Source of the DNA: Pseudomonas sp. Ga0074129
Lineage (GTDB): Bacteria > Pseudomonadota > Gammaproteobacteria > Pseudomonadales > Pseudomonadaceae
DNA length: 64,000 nucleotides
Direction: 5' to 3'
Assembly: GCA_001465025.1 (NCBI GenBank)
Contig: LNDO01000057.1
Span: 104,208-168,207 of the forward strand
Under the pieces are notes generated by a model that saw only the letters and a list, made by a program, of their open reading frames with translations, was not told the origin of the DNA and made no database searches. How positions within the stretch are numbered: the stretch's first letter is position 1; each line of letters begins with the position of its first letter. A program made the translations under genes and the position numbers. Below, piece after piece: positions 1-8,852 of the stretch.

Positions 1-675
1 ATCAGCAACCACACCGACTTCGACCCGTTGCGCTTGCACCCGCAGGTCGAACTGACGTTTGTCGGCCCCGGTCAGCCGATCCCCACGGCGGATCTGATCA
101 TCCTGCCCGGTTCAAAAAGTGTGCGCAGTGATCTGGCCTTTTTGCGCGAGCACGGCTGGCCAGCCGCCATCAACCGGCACCTGCGCTATGGCGGCAAGTT
201 GCTGGGTATCTGTGGCGGGCTGCAAATGCTCGGCATGCAGATCGATGACCCGTACGGGTTGGAAGGCACGGCCGGATCAAGCCCGGGGTTGGGCCTGCTG
301 GATTTTGGCACGGTGCTGGAGCCGCAGAAGCAATTGCGCACTGTGCGCGGCCAACTGTGCCTGGAAAATGCCCCGATCAGCGGTTATGAGATTCATGCTG
401 GAGTCAGCACGGGTCTAGGTTTGAATGTGGCCGTGCGACTCGACGATGGCCGCACCGATGGTGGGCTGAGCGCAGACGGTCAGGTGCTGGGCACCTATCT
501 ACACGGCTTGTTTGAAACCCCCGAGGCCTGCAGCGCTTTGTTGCGCTGGGCGGGCTTAGGTGATGTGCAGGCGGTGGATTACCACGCCCTGCGTGAACGT
601 GATATCGAGCGCCTGGCCGATCTTGTAGAGGCGCATCTGGATACGAAGACATTACGTGAACTTTGTAATCTGTAG
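1..675 (+). CDS. cobQ: Cobyric acid synthase CobQ, C-terminal part (5' end outside window)
   Basis: The frame is open from the first base, so this is the C-terminal 224 residues of a longer protein. CobQ amidates the side chains of adenosylcobyrinic acid diamide to cobyric acid, using glutamine as the nitrogen donor. What is visible is the class I glutamine amidotransferase-like domain. The nucleophile motif is GICGG (Cys in the nucleophile elbow) and the late histidine lies in YLHGLFE. Position at the head of cobU-cobT-cobC-cobS supports the call. The stop codon overlaps the left arm of an inverted repeat. The N-terminal ATP-dependent synthetase domain is outside the window. Confidence 0.93.
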   Translation: MSNHTDFDPLRLHPQVELTFVGPGQPIPTADLIILPGSKSVRSDLAFLREHGWPAAINRHLRYGGKLLGICGGLQMLGMQIDDPYGLEGTAGSSPGLGLLDFGTVLEPQKQLRTVRGQLCLENAPISGYEIHAGVSTGLGLNVAVRLDDGRTDGGLSADGQVLGTYLHGLFETPEACSALLRWAGLGDVQAVDYHALRERDIERLADLVEAHLDTKTLRELCNL

Positions 676-737
676 CCCGGATGAAATCTGCGGCAACGGG
701 TGGCCATAAGACCTCACCCGGATTGCATCCGGGCTAC
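672..737. repeat. 12-bp inverted repeat after cobQ
   Basis: Arms GTAGCCCGGATG (672-683) and CATCCGGGCTAC (726-737) are perfect complements. The left arm includes the cobQ stop codon. It resembles dispersed extragenic palindromes of pseudomonads and could also weaken read-through from cobQ to cobU. There is no T-tract, so it is not a classical terminator. Confidence 0.6.
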
Positions 738-772
738 AAAGCTGCATCTGTTTAAGGCCTGTGATGCGCATG

Positions 773-835
773 TGTGGGAGGGGCTTTAGCCGCGACAGTT
801 AGCCCAGCACATTCGCGGCTAAAGCCCCTCCCACA
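773..835. repeat. REP-like extragenic palindrome with 23-bp perfect arms
   Basis: The arms at 773-795 and 813-835 are perfect complements over 23 bp, around a 17-base spacer. The arm begins TGTGGGAGGGGC and ends AGCCGCGA. This is the style of repetitive extragenic palindrome common in Pseudomonas genomes. It lies in the 193-base gap between cobQ and cobU, next to the smaller 672-737 repeat. Confidence 0.75.
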
Positions 836-868
836 GTCCGTGATGCTTTATTCGAACAAAGGTGAACC

Positions 869-1390
869 ATGCATGAACTGATTCTTGGCGGTGCCCGTTC
901 CGGCAAAAGCCGACTGGCTGAGCGCCTGGCCATTGAGTCGGCGCTGGCTGTGACCTATATCGCCACCAGTCAGGCGCTGGATGGTGAGATGAGCGCGCGT
1001 ATTCGTCATCATCAGGATCGGCGGCCGGCGCATTGGGGACTGGTGGAAGAGCCGCTTGCATTGGCCCGCGTGCTGGGCGAGCAAGCCCGCGCGGATAAAT
1101 GCCTGCTGGTTGATTGCCTGACCCTGTGGCTGACCAATCTACTAATGCTGGACAACCCGGCTCGCCTGAGCGCCGAACGCGATGCGCTGCTGGATTGTCT
1201 AAGCGGCTTGCCGGGGCGGATTCTGCTGGTCAGCAATGAAACCGGTTTAGGCGTGGTGCCCATGGGCGAGTTGAGCCGGCGGTTTGTCGATGAGGCCGGC
1301 TGGTTACATCAGGCCCTGGCCGAGCGTTGTCAGCGTGTGGTGTTCTGTATGGCGGGTTTACCCATGGTGCTCAAGGGGGATGCAGTATGA
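869..1390 (+). CDS. cobU: Adenosylcobinamide kinase / adenosylcobinamide-phosphate guanylyltransferase
   Basis: This bifunctional enzyme (CobP in Pseudomonas) phosphorylates adenosylcobinamide and then transfers GMP from GTP, giving AdoCbi-GDP, the activated substrate for CobS. The P-loop GGARSGKS is at residues 7-14, and the length of 173 aa is normal. [11 protein letters not shown] and [11 protein letters not shown] are further family signatures. The start is the first ATG after the repeat region, preceded by AAAGGTG. The stop overlaps the cobT start as ATGA (1387-1390), indicating translational coupling within the cob operon. Confidence 0.95.
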   Translation: MHELILGGARSGKSRLAERLAIESALAVTYIATSQALDGEMSARIRHHQDRRPAHWGLVEEPLALARVLGEQARADKCLLVDCLTLWLTNLLMLDNPARLSAERDALLDCLSGLPGRILLVSNETGLGVVPMGELSRRFVDEAGWLHQALAERCQRVVFCMAGLPMVLKGDAV

Positions 1391-2442
1391 GCCTTAACTG
1401 GTGGCAGGCACCCTGCCAGCCACTCGATTATGTGGCGCGCAGCAAAGCTATCGCGCGTCAGCAACAGTTGACCAAACCTGCCGGCTCGCTGGGCCAGTTG
1501 GAGGATGTGGTCATTCAACTGGCGGCGTTGCAGGGGCGTGAGCGTCCGCGTCTTGAGCAGGTGGCCATCAGCATTTTTGCCGGCGATCACGGCATCGTCG
1601 CCGAAGGGATTTCCGCATTCCCGCAGGCGGTCACCGGGCAAATGCTGCGCAATTTTGTTAACGGTGGCGCTGCTATCAGCGTGCTGGCCAAGCAGCTGAG
1701 CGCGCGCCTTGAAGTAATCGACCTCGGTACTGTCTCGCCGGCAGAAGCCTTGCCGGGCGTGATGCGGTTGCAGCTGGGCGCAGGCACGCAGAACTTTCTG
1801 CACGGCCCGGCGATGAACGATACGCAGCTTGGGCATGCCCTGCAGGCCGGGCGCAACAGCCTGCAGCGCGCGCAATTGAGTGGCTGCGAGCTGTTTATCG
1901 GCGGCGAGATGGGCATTGGCAACACCACGGCGGCTACTGCGCTGGCTTGTTGGTTGCTTCAGCGTCCGGCCAGTGAACTGGTCGGGCCAGGCACAGGTTT
2001 AAATGTTCAGGGCGTGGCACGCAAAGCGGAGGTTATTGAGGCCGGTTTGGCCTTGCACCGTCCTGTACTCGACGAGCCGCTAGACGCCTTGCGCGCTTTG
2101 GGCGGCTTTGAGATCGCTGCATTGGTGGGCGCTTACCTGGCTTGTGCGCAGCAGGGCTGTGTGGCCCTGGTGGATGGTTTTATCTGCAGTGTGGCCGCGT
2201 TAATCGCGGTGCGTGTTAATCCGGCGTGCCGCGAGTGGCTGCTGTTTGCCCATTGCGGTGCAGAACCCGGCCATCAACATGTGCTGCAAGCCTTGCAGGC
2301 GCAGCCGTTGCTGGACTTGGGTTTGCGCCTGGGCGAGGGCAGTGGCGCAGCGCTGGCCGTGCCGCTGCTGCAGTTGGCCTGCAGCCTGCACAACGACATG
2401 GCCACCTTTGCCGAGGCCGCAGTGGCAGAGGTCTCGGCATGA
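1387..2442 (+). CDS. cobT: Nicotinate-nucleotide--dimethylbenzimidazole phosphoribosyltransferase
   Basis: CobT makes alpha-ribazole 5'-phosphate from dimethylbenzimidazole and nicotinate mononucleotide, supplying the lower ligand of B12. The 351-residue product is the usual length. It shows the MGIGNTT motif and a C-terminal GEGSGA segment that, in the family, carries the catalytic glutamate. I chose the ATG at 1387 over an upstream in-frame start at 1327 because it gives the standard N-terminus and a 4-base ATGA overlap with cobU. It overlaps cobC by another ATGA at 2439-2442. Confidence 0.95.
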   Translation: MSLNWWQAPCQPLDYVARSKAIARQQQLTKPAGSLGQLEDVVIQLAALQGRERPRLEQVAISIFAGDHGIVAEGISAFPQAVTGQMLRNFVNGGAAISVLAKQLSARLEVIDLGTVSPAEALPGVMRLQLGAGTQNFLHGPAMNDTQLGHALQAGRNSLQRAQLSGCELFIGGEMGIGNTTAATALACWLLQRPASELVGPGTGLNVQGVARKAEVIEAGLALHRPVLDEPLDALRALGGFEIAALVGAYLACAQQGCVALVDGFICSVAALIAVRVNPACREWLLFAHCGAEPGHQHVLQALQAQPLLDLGLRLGEGSGAALAVPLLQLACSLHNDMATFAEAAVAEVSA

Positions 2443-3014
2443 CGGTGTATCTGGAATTGCTGCGCCATGGGGAAACCGAATTGGGCGGCGGTCTGCGCGG
2501 CAGCCTGGATGATGCCCTGACCGACACCGGTTGGGCGCAATTGCGCGCAGCGGTGGCCGATGGCACGCGCTGGGATCGCATCATCAGTTCACCGCTGCAG
2601 CGTTGTGCGCACTTTGCCCAAGAGCTGGCTGCGCAGCAGGGCATACCGCTGCGTCTTGAACCGCGCTTGCAGGAGTTGCACTTTGGCGCGTGGGAGGGCT
2701 GCAGCACGGCGGATTTAATGCAAACCGCCGCCGCTGAGCTGGGCCAGTTCTGGAATGAGCCCTATGCCTTTACCCCGCCGCAGGGTGAACCCCTGAGTGA
2801 CTTTGAAGCGCGCGTGCTGGCAGCGGTGGAGCAGGTGCAGGCCAGCCATGCGGGCGAACAGGTGCTGCTGGTGACCCATGGCGGCGTCATGCGTTTATTG
2901 CTGGCGCGGGCGCGTGGTCTGCCGCGTAATGACCTGCTGCAAGTGGCGGTTGGTCATGCCGAGCGTTTTAAGTTGGCCCTGGATGAACACGGACGTTTAT
3001 GGGAGCGCACATGA
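2439..3014 (+). CDS. cobC: Alpha-ribazole phosphatase, histidine phosphatase superfamily
   Basis: This 191-residue member of the phosphoglycerate-mutase-like family has the RHG phosphohistidine motif near the N-terminus (LRHGETE), an SSPLQRC segment and the second catalytic histidine in VTHGGVM. The family removes phosphate from alpha-ribazole phosphate or adenosylcobalamin phosphate at the end of B12 assembly. Its place between cobT and cobS makes that role likely. Both ends overlap their neighbours by ATGA, so the ATG at 2439 is favoured over earlier in-frame codons inside cobT. Confidence 0.9.
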   Translation: MTVYLELLRHGETELGGGLRGSLDDALTDTGWAQLRAAVADGTRWDRIISSPLQRCAHFAQELAAQQGIPLRLEPRLQELHFGAWEGCSTADLMQTAAAELGQFWNEPYAFTPPQGEPLSDFEARVLAAVEQVQASHAGEQVLLVTHGGVMRLLLARARGLPRNDLLQVAVGHAERFKLALDEHGRLWERT

Positions 3015-3742
3015 CCCCGTGGTGGATCGCTTTGCAGTTTCTCACGCGCCTGCCGGTGCAGTTGTCCGGCATGCCGAGCCCTGAGCAAATCGGCCGCTCG
3101 CTGCTGTTCTATCCGCTGGTGGGGTTGTTGATCGGTGTTGGGTTGTTTATCGCCCAGTATTTTTTGGCGACCACACCCTTGTTGTTACAGGCTGCGCTGT
3201 TGCTGGCACTCTGGGTGGGTATCAGCGGCGGTTTGCACCTGGACGGCCTGGCGGACAGTGCTGATGCCTGGGTCGGTGGTTTTGCCGATAAACAGCGCAC
3301 CCTCGACATCATGAAGGACCCGCGTAGCGGCCCGATTGCGGTGGTGGTGTTGGTGCTGGTGTTGCTGCTCAAATTCACCGCGCTGGTGGCGCTGCTGGAG
3401 CATCAATCGGCCTGGCTGCTGATACTGGTGCCCTGGCTGGCCCGTGGCTTACTGCCCTTGCTGTTTCTTACGACACCTTATGTACGCTCCGGTGGCTTAG
3501 GGCAGGTGCTGGCAGAGTATCTGCCGCGCGATCAATTACCTTGGGTACTGGCTGTCCATGCATTGGCCATGCTGCTGTTTGGCCTACCCGCTGTGCTGGC
3601 GTTAGTGGTGGCGGGCGCTGTGTTTATTTACCTTCGCCGGTTAATGCTGCGGCGCTTGGGCGGGACCACGGGCGACACTGCCGGGGCCCTGCTGGAACTG
3701 GTGGAGTGTTGGGTGTTGCTGGTCTTGGCATGTGTCTTGTGA
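3011..3742 (+). CDS. cobS: Adenosylcobinamide-GDP ribazoletransferase (cobalamin synthase)
   Basis: CobS is an integral inner-membrane enzyme that joins AdoCbi-GDP and alpha-ribazole (phosphate), completing the cobalamin lower loop. The 243-residue product is strongly hydrophobic with several membrane segments. It contains the family motif HLDGLADSADAW (about residues 75-86) and the following KDPRSG segment. The start at 3011 (ATGACCCCG) overlaps the cobC stop as ATGA, whereas an in-frame start 12 bases earlier lacks this arrangement. It is the last gene of the cob operon in the window. Confidence 0.95.
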   Translation: MTPWWIALQFLTRLPVQLSGMPSPEQIGRSLLFYPLVGLLIGVGLFIAQYFLATTPLLLQAALLLALWVGISGGLHLDGLADSADAWVGGFADKQRTLDIMKDPRSGPIAVVVLVLVLLLKFTALVALLEHQSAWLLILVPWLARGLLPLLFLTTPYVRSGGLGQVLAEYLPRDQLPWVLAVHALAMLLFGLPAVLALVVAGAVFIYLRRLMLRRLGGTTGDTAGALLELVECWVLLVLACVL

Positions 3743-3815
3743 TGAAGTGACGGCCCTCGGCGTATGAGCGACGAGCACAATGTAGTTCTTTGCCTAACCA
3801 GGAGTGCGCCGTACC

Positions 3816-4703
3816 GTGCTTGGGTGTAGATCGCCTTATCTTCTGGCCTTGCTGTTTTGGCTGATGCCTTCCGCGCAAGCGGTGCACGCTGAAGATTTGC
3901 TCTGGGGGGTTGTACCCATTCCCGGTGCATTCAATGTACGCGCTGGCAAAGTTGTCGATGGCTGGATGTATGAGGGCGTGCAGTTGTTGGCTGCGCATCT
4001 GCCCGATGTGACCATGCGCTACGAAGTGTTGCCTACCCTGCGTTTGGAGCAGCGTTTGCGCAACAAGGATGAGGTCTGCAGCATTGGCCAGTTGCAAAGC
4101 CCGGAGCGTGACCAGGTCGGTTATTTCATCCCCTATGCGCCCGGTATGCCGTTGCATGTGCTCGTTCGCCGGCAAACCCTGGATCAGTTGTTGATTGAAG
4201 ATGGCCACGTCAGCCTCGATTGGCTGTTTGCTAATCCGTATTTACGCGGTGCGCTGTCGAAGAGTCGTATTTACCCCGAGCCTATTCGCCAGCGTCTGCA
4301 ACAGGCCTTGGCTGAAGGTCGTTTGCTTGAACTGGGTGGCAGTCTGGGAGGGGAGAACTTGCTGCTGATGGTCAGTCGTCAGCGTCTTGATTACGCGTTC
4401 GAATACCCGATGATCAGCGATGCGGCCATGCAAAAGAGCAACGAAAGCGAGCTGCTGATCAGTGTGCCGCTGCGCGAGAATGCTGAGTTGGTGACCATTG
4501 GAATTTACTGCCCTCTGTCGCCTTGGGGCGCGCGCATGGCGGCACGGCTAGATCAGGCCATCCGTGCGCAAGCAGCCGACGAACAGGCACTGATGGCGCT
4601 GTATAAGCAGCGTTGGCCTGCCGAAATGTTTGCACGCTATCAGCCGAAGCTGCTGCGGTATTTTCATCAACGAGCCCGCGCAGACGCGATGGTGTTTGAT
4701 TAG
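3816..4703 (+). CDS. Exported solute-binding-like protein (type 2 periplasmic binding fold)
   Basis: The 295-residue product starts with a clear signal sequence (LLALLFWLMPSAQA, then VHA before EDLLWG). The body resembles the extracellular solute-binding family 3 type of conserved hypothetical proteins in Pseudomonas. No permease or ATPase gene is adjacent, so it need not be a transporter subunit. I prefer GTG at 3816, since AGGAG at 3800-3804 lies 11 bases upstream. The alternative GTG at 3804 overlaps that ribosome-binding site. Ligand unknown. Confidence 0.65.
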   Translation: MLGCRSPYLLALLFWLMPSAQAVHAEDLLWGVVPIPGAFNVRAGKVVDGWMYEGVQLLAAHLPDVTMRYEVLPTLRLEQRLRNKDEVCSIGQLQSPERDQVGYFIPYAPGMPLHVLVRRQTLDQLLIEDGHVSLDWLFANPYLRGALSKSRIYPEPIRQRLQQALAEGRLLELGGSLGGENLLLMVSRQRLDYAFEYPMISDAAMQKSNESELLISVPLRENAELVTIGIYCPLSPWGARMAARLDQAIRAQAADEQALMALYKQRWPAEMFARYQPKLLRYFHQRARADAMVFD

Positions 4704-4770
4704 CCCTTGGTCGCCTTGCTTCATCTACCGGCGGCGCGCACGCTGCCTGTTCTTCCTTTAAGGACTTGCC

Positions 4771-5979
4771 ATGAGAACCATCGGGCGCAACAGCGCGCTG
4801 ATTTTATTGGGCGCTTCGCTGATTTTGGCGTTGTCGCTGGGTATTCGGCATGGCTTCGGCCTGTTTCTACCGCCCATGAGCAACGAGTTTGGCTGGGGCC
4901 GTGAGGTCTTCGCGTTTGCCATCGCCTTGCAAAACCTGATCTGGGGGCTGACCCAACCCTTTACCGGCGCGCTGGCTGATCGCTTTGGGGCCAAACGCAT
5001 GGTAATGGTCGGCGGTGTACTTTATGTCGTCGGCCTGCTGTTGATGGGCCTGGCGGATTCGCCACTGAGCTTGTCGCTAAGCGCCGGGGTGCTGATCGGC
5101 ATGGGCCTGTCCGGCACCTCGTTCTCGGTGATTCTCGGTGCCGTAGGGCGCGCCGTGCCGCCGGAAAAACGCAGCATGGCCATGGGCGTTGCGGCAGCGG
5201 CGGGGTCTTTCGGCCAGTTCGTTATGCTGCCAGGCTCATTAGGCTTGATCAGTTGGTTGGGCTGGTCGGCCGCGTTGATGGCGCTGGGGCTGTTGGTGGC
5301 GTTGATCGTGCCGCTGGCCAGCCTGCTTAAAGACACGCCGCTGCCCAGCAGCGGGCAGGAGCAGACGCTGCGCGAAGCCCTGCGTGAGGCCTTTGCTCAC
5401 TCCGGGTTCTGGCTGCTGGCGCTGGGCTTTTTTGTCTGCGGCTTTCAGGTGGTGTTTATTGGTGTGCACCTGCCGGCGTATCTGGTGGATCAGCATTTAC
5501 CAGCGTTGGTGGGCACCACGGTGCTGGCGCTGGTCGGACTGTTCAATATCTTTGGTACTTACATCGCCGGCATTTTGGGTGGGCGAATCTCCAAGCCGCG
5601 CCTGTTAACAGCCCTTTACTTGGCGCGGGCAGTGATCATCGTCGCGTTTATTTCCCTGCCGCTCACCGTGTGGAGCGCCTATGCCTTTGGCGTTGCCATG
5701 GGCTTGCTGTGGTTGTCGACCGTGCCTCTGACCAACGGCACGGTGGCCACCCTGTTTGGTGTGCGCAACCTTTCGATGCTGGGCGGTATTGTCTTTCTGT
5801 TTCACCAGCTAGGGGCCTTTCTCGGCGGCTGGATGGGCGGTTATGTGTATGACCGCACCGGCAGTTATGATCTGGTCTGGCAGATTGCCGTGCTGCTCAG
5901 CTTGCTGGCCGCCGCACTTAATTGGCCGGTGCGTGAGCAACCGGTGGCCCGTCTGCAAAATGCGGAGCTTGGTAGATGA
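4771..5979 (+). CDS. MFS transporter
   Basis: The 402-residue polytopic membrane protein has about twelve hydrophobic segments. A loop 2-3 signature, GALADRFGAKR, starts near residue 67 and is the classical MFS motif A. The N-terminal GIRHGFGLFLPP region resembles the oxalate/formate-antiporter-like and monocarboxylate-type MFS subgroup. The substrate cannot be told from sequence. An ATGA overlap with a short downstream frame (5976) suggests co-translation of a small membrane peptide. Confidence 0.85.
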   Translation: MRTIGRNSALILLGASLILALSLGIRHGFGLFLPPMSNEFGWGREVFAFAIALQNLIWGLTQPFTGALADRFGAKRMVMVGGVLYVVGLLLMGLADSPLSLSLSAGVLIGMGLSGTSFSVILGAVGRAVPPEKRSMAMGVAAAAGSFGQFVMLPGSLGLISWLGWSAALMALGLLVALIVPLASLLKDTPLPSSGQEQTLREALREAFAHSGFWLLALGFFVCGFQVVFIGVHLPAYLVDQHLPALVGTTVLALVGLFNIFGTYIAGILGGRISKPRLLTALYLARAVIIVAFISLPLTVWSAYAFGVAMGLLWLSTVPLTNGTVATLFGVRNLSMLGGIVFLFHQLGAFLGGWMGGYVYDRTGSYDLVWQIAVLLSLLAAALNWPVREQPVARLQNAELGR

Positions 5980-6101
5980 TCAGTGATTACGCTTGGAGCA
6001 CGGCATTGGCGATGGTCAGCATGCTTACTCTTGGGTTGGCCTGGTGGGGCTGGTCGCAAGGTGGCTTGGCCTTTTTGCAGTTGGGTTTGGGTGTGTGTTG
6101 A
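5976..6101 (+). CDS. Possible 41-residue single-span membrane peptide
   Basis: A short frame starts with an ATG that overlaps the stop of the MFS gene (ATGA, 5976-5979). It encodes one hydrophobic helix rich in Leu, Trp and Gly ([17 protein letters not shown]). The overlap and membrane character suggest a real small gene coupled to the transporter. It is short and unsupported by any recognised family, so it may be spurious. An unrelated frame overlapping it belongs to the next gene's upstream region. Confidence 0.3.
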   Translation: MISDYAWSTALAMVSMLTLGLAWWGWSQGGLAFLQLGLGVC

Positions 6102-6124
6102 TTAAAACGGCCAGGGGTAAGGGG

Positions 6125-6682
6125 ATGCTGATGCGACGTTTTTATGGGTTGGCTGTGCTGCTGGTCAGTGCATGGATGGGCACTGCTCAGGCGGCTGAGT
6201 GCCCGCCGATGTTGCAGGGTGATGTACAAAAGCTGCGCAGCCAGGAACGCATTGATCTGTGCGAGCGTTTTGCCGGCAAAGCCCTTGTGGTGGTCAACAC
6301 TGCCAGTTTCTGTGGCTTTACCCCCCAGTTCAAAGGTCTGGAAGCGTTGTATCAACGTTATAAAGGCCAAGGCTTGGAAGTGCTGGGTGTGCCTTCCGAT
6401 GATTTTCGTCAGGAGGCTGACAGCAGCGAAGAAACCGCCAAGGTCTGCTATGTCAACTACGGCGTCACCTTCAGCATGAGTGAAACCCAGAAGGTGACCG
6501 GCCCTGATGCGTTGCCACTGTTCAAAGAGCTGGCGGCGCAAAGCCAGGCCCCGGGCTGGAACTTCTCCAAGTATGTGGTCGATGCGCAAGGGCAGGTGGT
6601 GGCCAGCTTCCCCAGCAGCACTGCACCGGATGACCCTGCTCTGCTGGCTGCTGTGCAGCAGGCCATTGCTTCTCAGCGTTAA
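6125..6682 (+). CDS. Exported glutathione peroxidase-like protein
   Basis: After a signal peptide ([16 protein letters not shown]) comes a thioredoxin-fold glutathione peroxidase domain with the peroxidatic cysteine motif [11 protein letters not shown], so it is a Cys rather than selenocysteine enzyme. The resolving region (GVPSDDF) and WNFSKY, which supplies the conserved Trp-Asn pair, are present. The likely role is reduction of peroxides in the periplasm, probably with thioredoxin-like donors. Start choice is open between ATG 6125 (AGGGG at 6113-6117) and ATG 6131 (AAGGGG at 6119-6124). Confidence 0.85.
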   Translation: MLMRRFYGLAVLLVSAWMGTAQAAECPPMLQGDVQKLRSQERIDLCERFAGKALVVVNTASFCGFTPQFKGLEALYQRYKGQGLEVLGVPSDDFRQEADSSEETAKVCYVNYGVTFSMSETQKVTGPDALPLFKELAAQSQAPGWNFSKYVVDAQGQVVASFPSSTAPDDPALLAAVQQAIASQR

Positions 6683-6789
6683 TGCCTCACCCATTTAGGT
6701 GATAGCCCACGCCAAAACTGCTCCTTAGAGTTGTTGGTGCGCCGGACGCAGTCTCCCGGCGTGCCAACAATAAAAATAAGGAGGCACCC

Positions 6790-7716
6790 ATGCGTCGCGT
6801 TATCGCTACTGCCCTGGCCACCGTCGCCCTGTTCGGCGCGGTTCAAGCCCAAGCCAGCTACACCCAGACCAAATACCCGATTGTGCTCGTGCACGGTGTG
6901 ACCGGCTTCGACACCATCGGCGGTTTGATCAACTACTTCCACACCATTCCCTGGAACCTTGAGCGCGATGGCGCAAAGGTCTTCGTTGCTAGCGTGTCGG
7001 CGCTTAACGACAGCGAGCAGCGCGGCGCGGCATTGGCCCAGCAGATCGTGCCGTGGGCCGGCGCCAATGGTGGCAAGGTCAATCTGATCGGTCACAGCCA
7101 AGGCTCTCCCACCTCGCGCGTGGCGGCCTCGTTGCGCCCTGATCTGGTGGCGTCGGTGACCTCGGTCAATGGCGTCAACAAAGGCTCGAAAGTCGCTGAC
7201 GTGCTGCGCGGTGCGATTCCGCCTAATGGCGCGATTGAAGGCGGTGCCAATGGCCTGGCCAATGCCTTGGGTTCGCTGATCAACCTGCTTTCTGGCAGCA
7301 ACAACCCGCAAAATGGTCTGGCTGCGTTGAGTACCTTGACCACGGCGGGCACCAGCGCGCTGAACAGCCGTCACCCCTGGGGTGTGAACACCAGCAGTTA
7401 CTGCGCCAAATCCACTGAAGTGCATAACGTGCGCGGTCACTCCATCCGTTATTTCTCCTGGACGGGCAACACCTCCTACACCAACATTTTGGATGCGGTT
7501 GATCCCTTCCTCGCCATCACCGGCTTGGCCTTTGGCAGCGAGAAAAACGATGGCTTGGTGGGTGTGTGCTCCACCTACCTGGGGCAGGTCATCGGTGACA
7601 GCTACAACCTTAACCATGTCGATGCGATCAACCATCTGTTCGGCATTCGCGGTTGGACGGACCCGGTCACGCTGTATCGCCAGCATGCCAACCGCCTGAA
7701 AAACAAAGGCGTCTGA
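6790..7716 (+). CDS. lipA: Secreted triacylglycerol lipase (family I lipase)
   Basis: The 308-residue precursor has a 22-residue signal peptide ending AVQAQA. The alpha/beta-hydrolase lipase has an oxyanion-region motif LVHGVTG and the nucleophile GHSQG at Ser103. Asp254 (NDGLVG) and His276 (NHVDAIN) complete the likely triad by comparison with P. aeruginosa lipase. Two cysteines (YCAKS and GVCST) match the known disulfide. Such lipases fold in the periplasm with a dedicated foldase and leave by type II secretion. The foldase gene follows directly, confirming the assignment. It hydrolyses extracellular triglycerides. Confidence 0.95.
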   Translation: MRRVIATALATVALFGAVQAQASYTQTKYPIVLVHGVTGFDTIGGLINYFHTIPWNLERDGAKVFVASVSALNDSEQRGAALAQQIVPWAGANGGKVNLIGHSQGSPTSRVAASLRPDLVASVTSVNGVNKGSKVADVLRGAIPPNGAIEGGANGLANALGSLINLLSGSNNPQNGLAALSTLTTAGTSALNSRHPWGVNTSSYCAKSTEVHNVRGHSIRYFSWTGNTSYTNILDAVDPFLAITGLAFGSEKNDGLVGVCSTYLGQVIGDSYNLNHVDAINHLFGIRGWTDPVTLYRQHANRLKNKGV

Positions 7717-7763
7717 CCCATCTGCGCGCGGGCTACAGCAGTAGCCCGCACCTTGGAGGTCGT

Positions 7764-8837
7764 ATGGCCCTCTCTGTACCCAAGTCTTTCGCGCTTGTGC
7801 TGGTGGCTGGCAGTGTTGCCGGCTTTACGCTTTTCTGGCACTGGCCAACGCATCAATCACCCTCAACGCAGGCCGTCGCGATTTCACCCGCCACTCAACC
7901 GGTACCGCTTGCTCCTGTTTCGCTGCTTCGCGCGCCCCAGCCTAAGGCTTCTGTTACCCCTGAATCGCCCACTCTGCCGGGCCTGCAAGGCACCGAGGTG
8001 GATGGTGAACTCAAGGCTGACAGCGCCGGTAATCTGCACTTGAGCCTGGCTGTGCGTGATTACCTGGACTACTTCCTCAGCGCTGTGGATCAGGCCGGAT
8101 TGGATGCCGTTGTTGAGGTGATGCTGGCCGATGCCCGCAGCCGTTTACCCGAGCCAGCTTTAGGGCAGTTTATTGGCCTGCTGGGTGATTATTTGGATTA
8201 CAAGCGCGCCAGCCTGGCCCTGATGCAGCAACCGTTGAGTGCCAGCCAGCAAAGTACCCCGGCGGATCAACTGCAGGTGATGCAACACGCCTTTGAGCAA
8301 CTGTCGCAGTTGCGCCGTACGCACTTTTCCAGTGCCGCCGCCGAGGCGTTGTTTGGCGCTGAAGAAGCCTATGGCCGCTATACCCTGGACACCCTCAAAC
8401 TGATGGCACGTGACGACCTCTCCGAGCAAGGCAAAGCCCTGGCGCAAGAACGTCTGCGCGCACAATTGCCCGAAGCCATGCGCGCCACTGAAGAGCGCCA
8501 AGCCCAAGCGCAGCTTCTTCAGGCGCAATCTGAGCAGCTCTGGCGCGAAGGTGCTGGTGAAGAGCAGGTGCGTCAACTGTTGGCCATGACCTATGATCCG
8601 CCCACTGTGGAACGCTTGCTGCTTGAGCAGCGCAATGAGCGCGACTGGCAACAGCGTTACGCCGCGTATCAGCAGGAACTGGCCACCTTGCGCGGTAATG
8701 GCCTGAGTAGCGAAGATCAGCTGCGCGAACAACAGCGTTTACGCCAGCGTCTTTTCAACGCTGAAGATCAGCATCGTGTGGACACCTATGACGCCATTGC
8801 CGCAAAGCAGCAGGACAATCCGCCTTCCGAGTTGTAA
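7764..8837 (+). CDS. lif: Lipase-specific foldase (Lif, lipase chaperone)
   Basis: The 357-residue product has an N-terminal membrane anchor (SFALVLVAGSVAGFTLFW), a Pro/Ala-rich linker and a long helical, Gln/Glu-rich periplasmic domain, as in the steric foldases of Pseudomonas lipases. It would hold and fold the neighbouring lipase in the periplasm before type II export. The start is ATG 7764, behind TTGGAGG; an in-frame start at 7653 lies inside the lipase gene. The 47-base gap to the lipase gene suggests a two-gene operon. Confidence 0.93.
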   Translation: MALSVPKSFALVLVAGSVAGFTLFWHWPTHQSPSTQAVAISPATQPVPLAPVSLLRAPQPKASVTPESPTLPGLQGTEVDGELKADSAGNLHLSLAVRDYLDYFLSAVDQAGLDAVVEVMLADARSRLPEPALGQFIGLLGDYLDYKRASLALMQQPLSASQQSTPADQLQVMQHAFEQLSQLRRTHFSSAAAEALFGAEEAYGRYTLDTLKLMARDDLSEQGKALAQERLRAQLPEAMRATEERQAQAQLLQAQSEQLWREGAGEEQVRQLLAMTYDPPTVERLLLEQRNERDWQQRYAAYQQELATLRGNGLSSEDQLREQQRLRQRLFNAEDQHRVDTYDAIAAKQQDNPPSEL

Positions 8838-8852
8838 TCACGGAGCTTGGCG

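Noticed and set aside
6679-7686. 335-residue frame antisense to the lipase gene
   Set aside because: It mirrors the lipase coding sequence and has low-complexity composition typical of antisense frames in GC-rich DNA.
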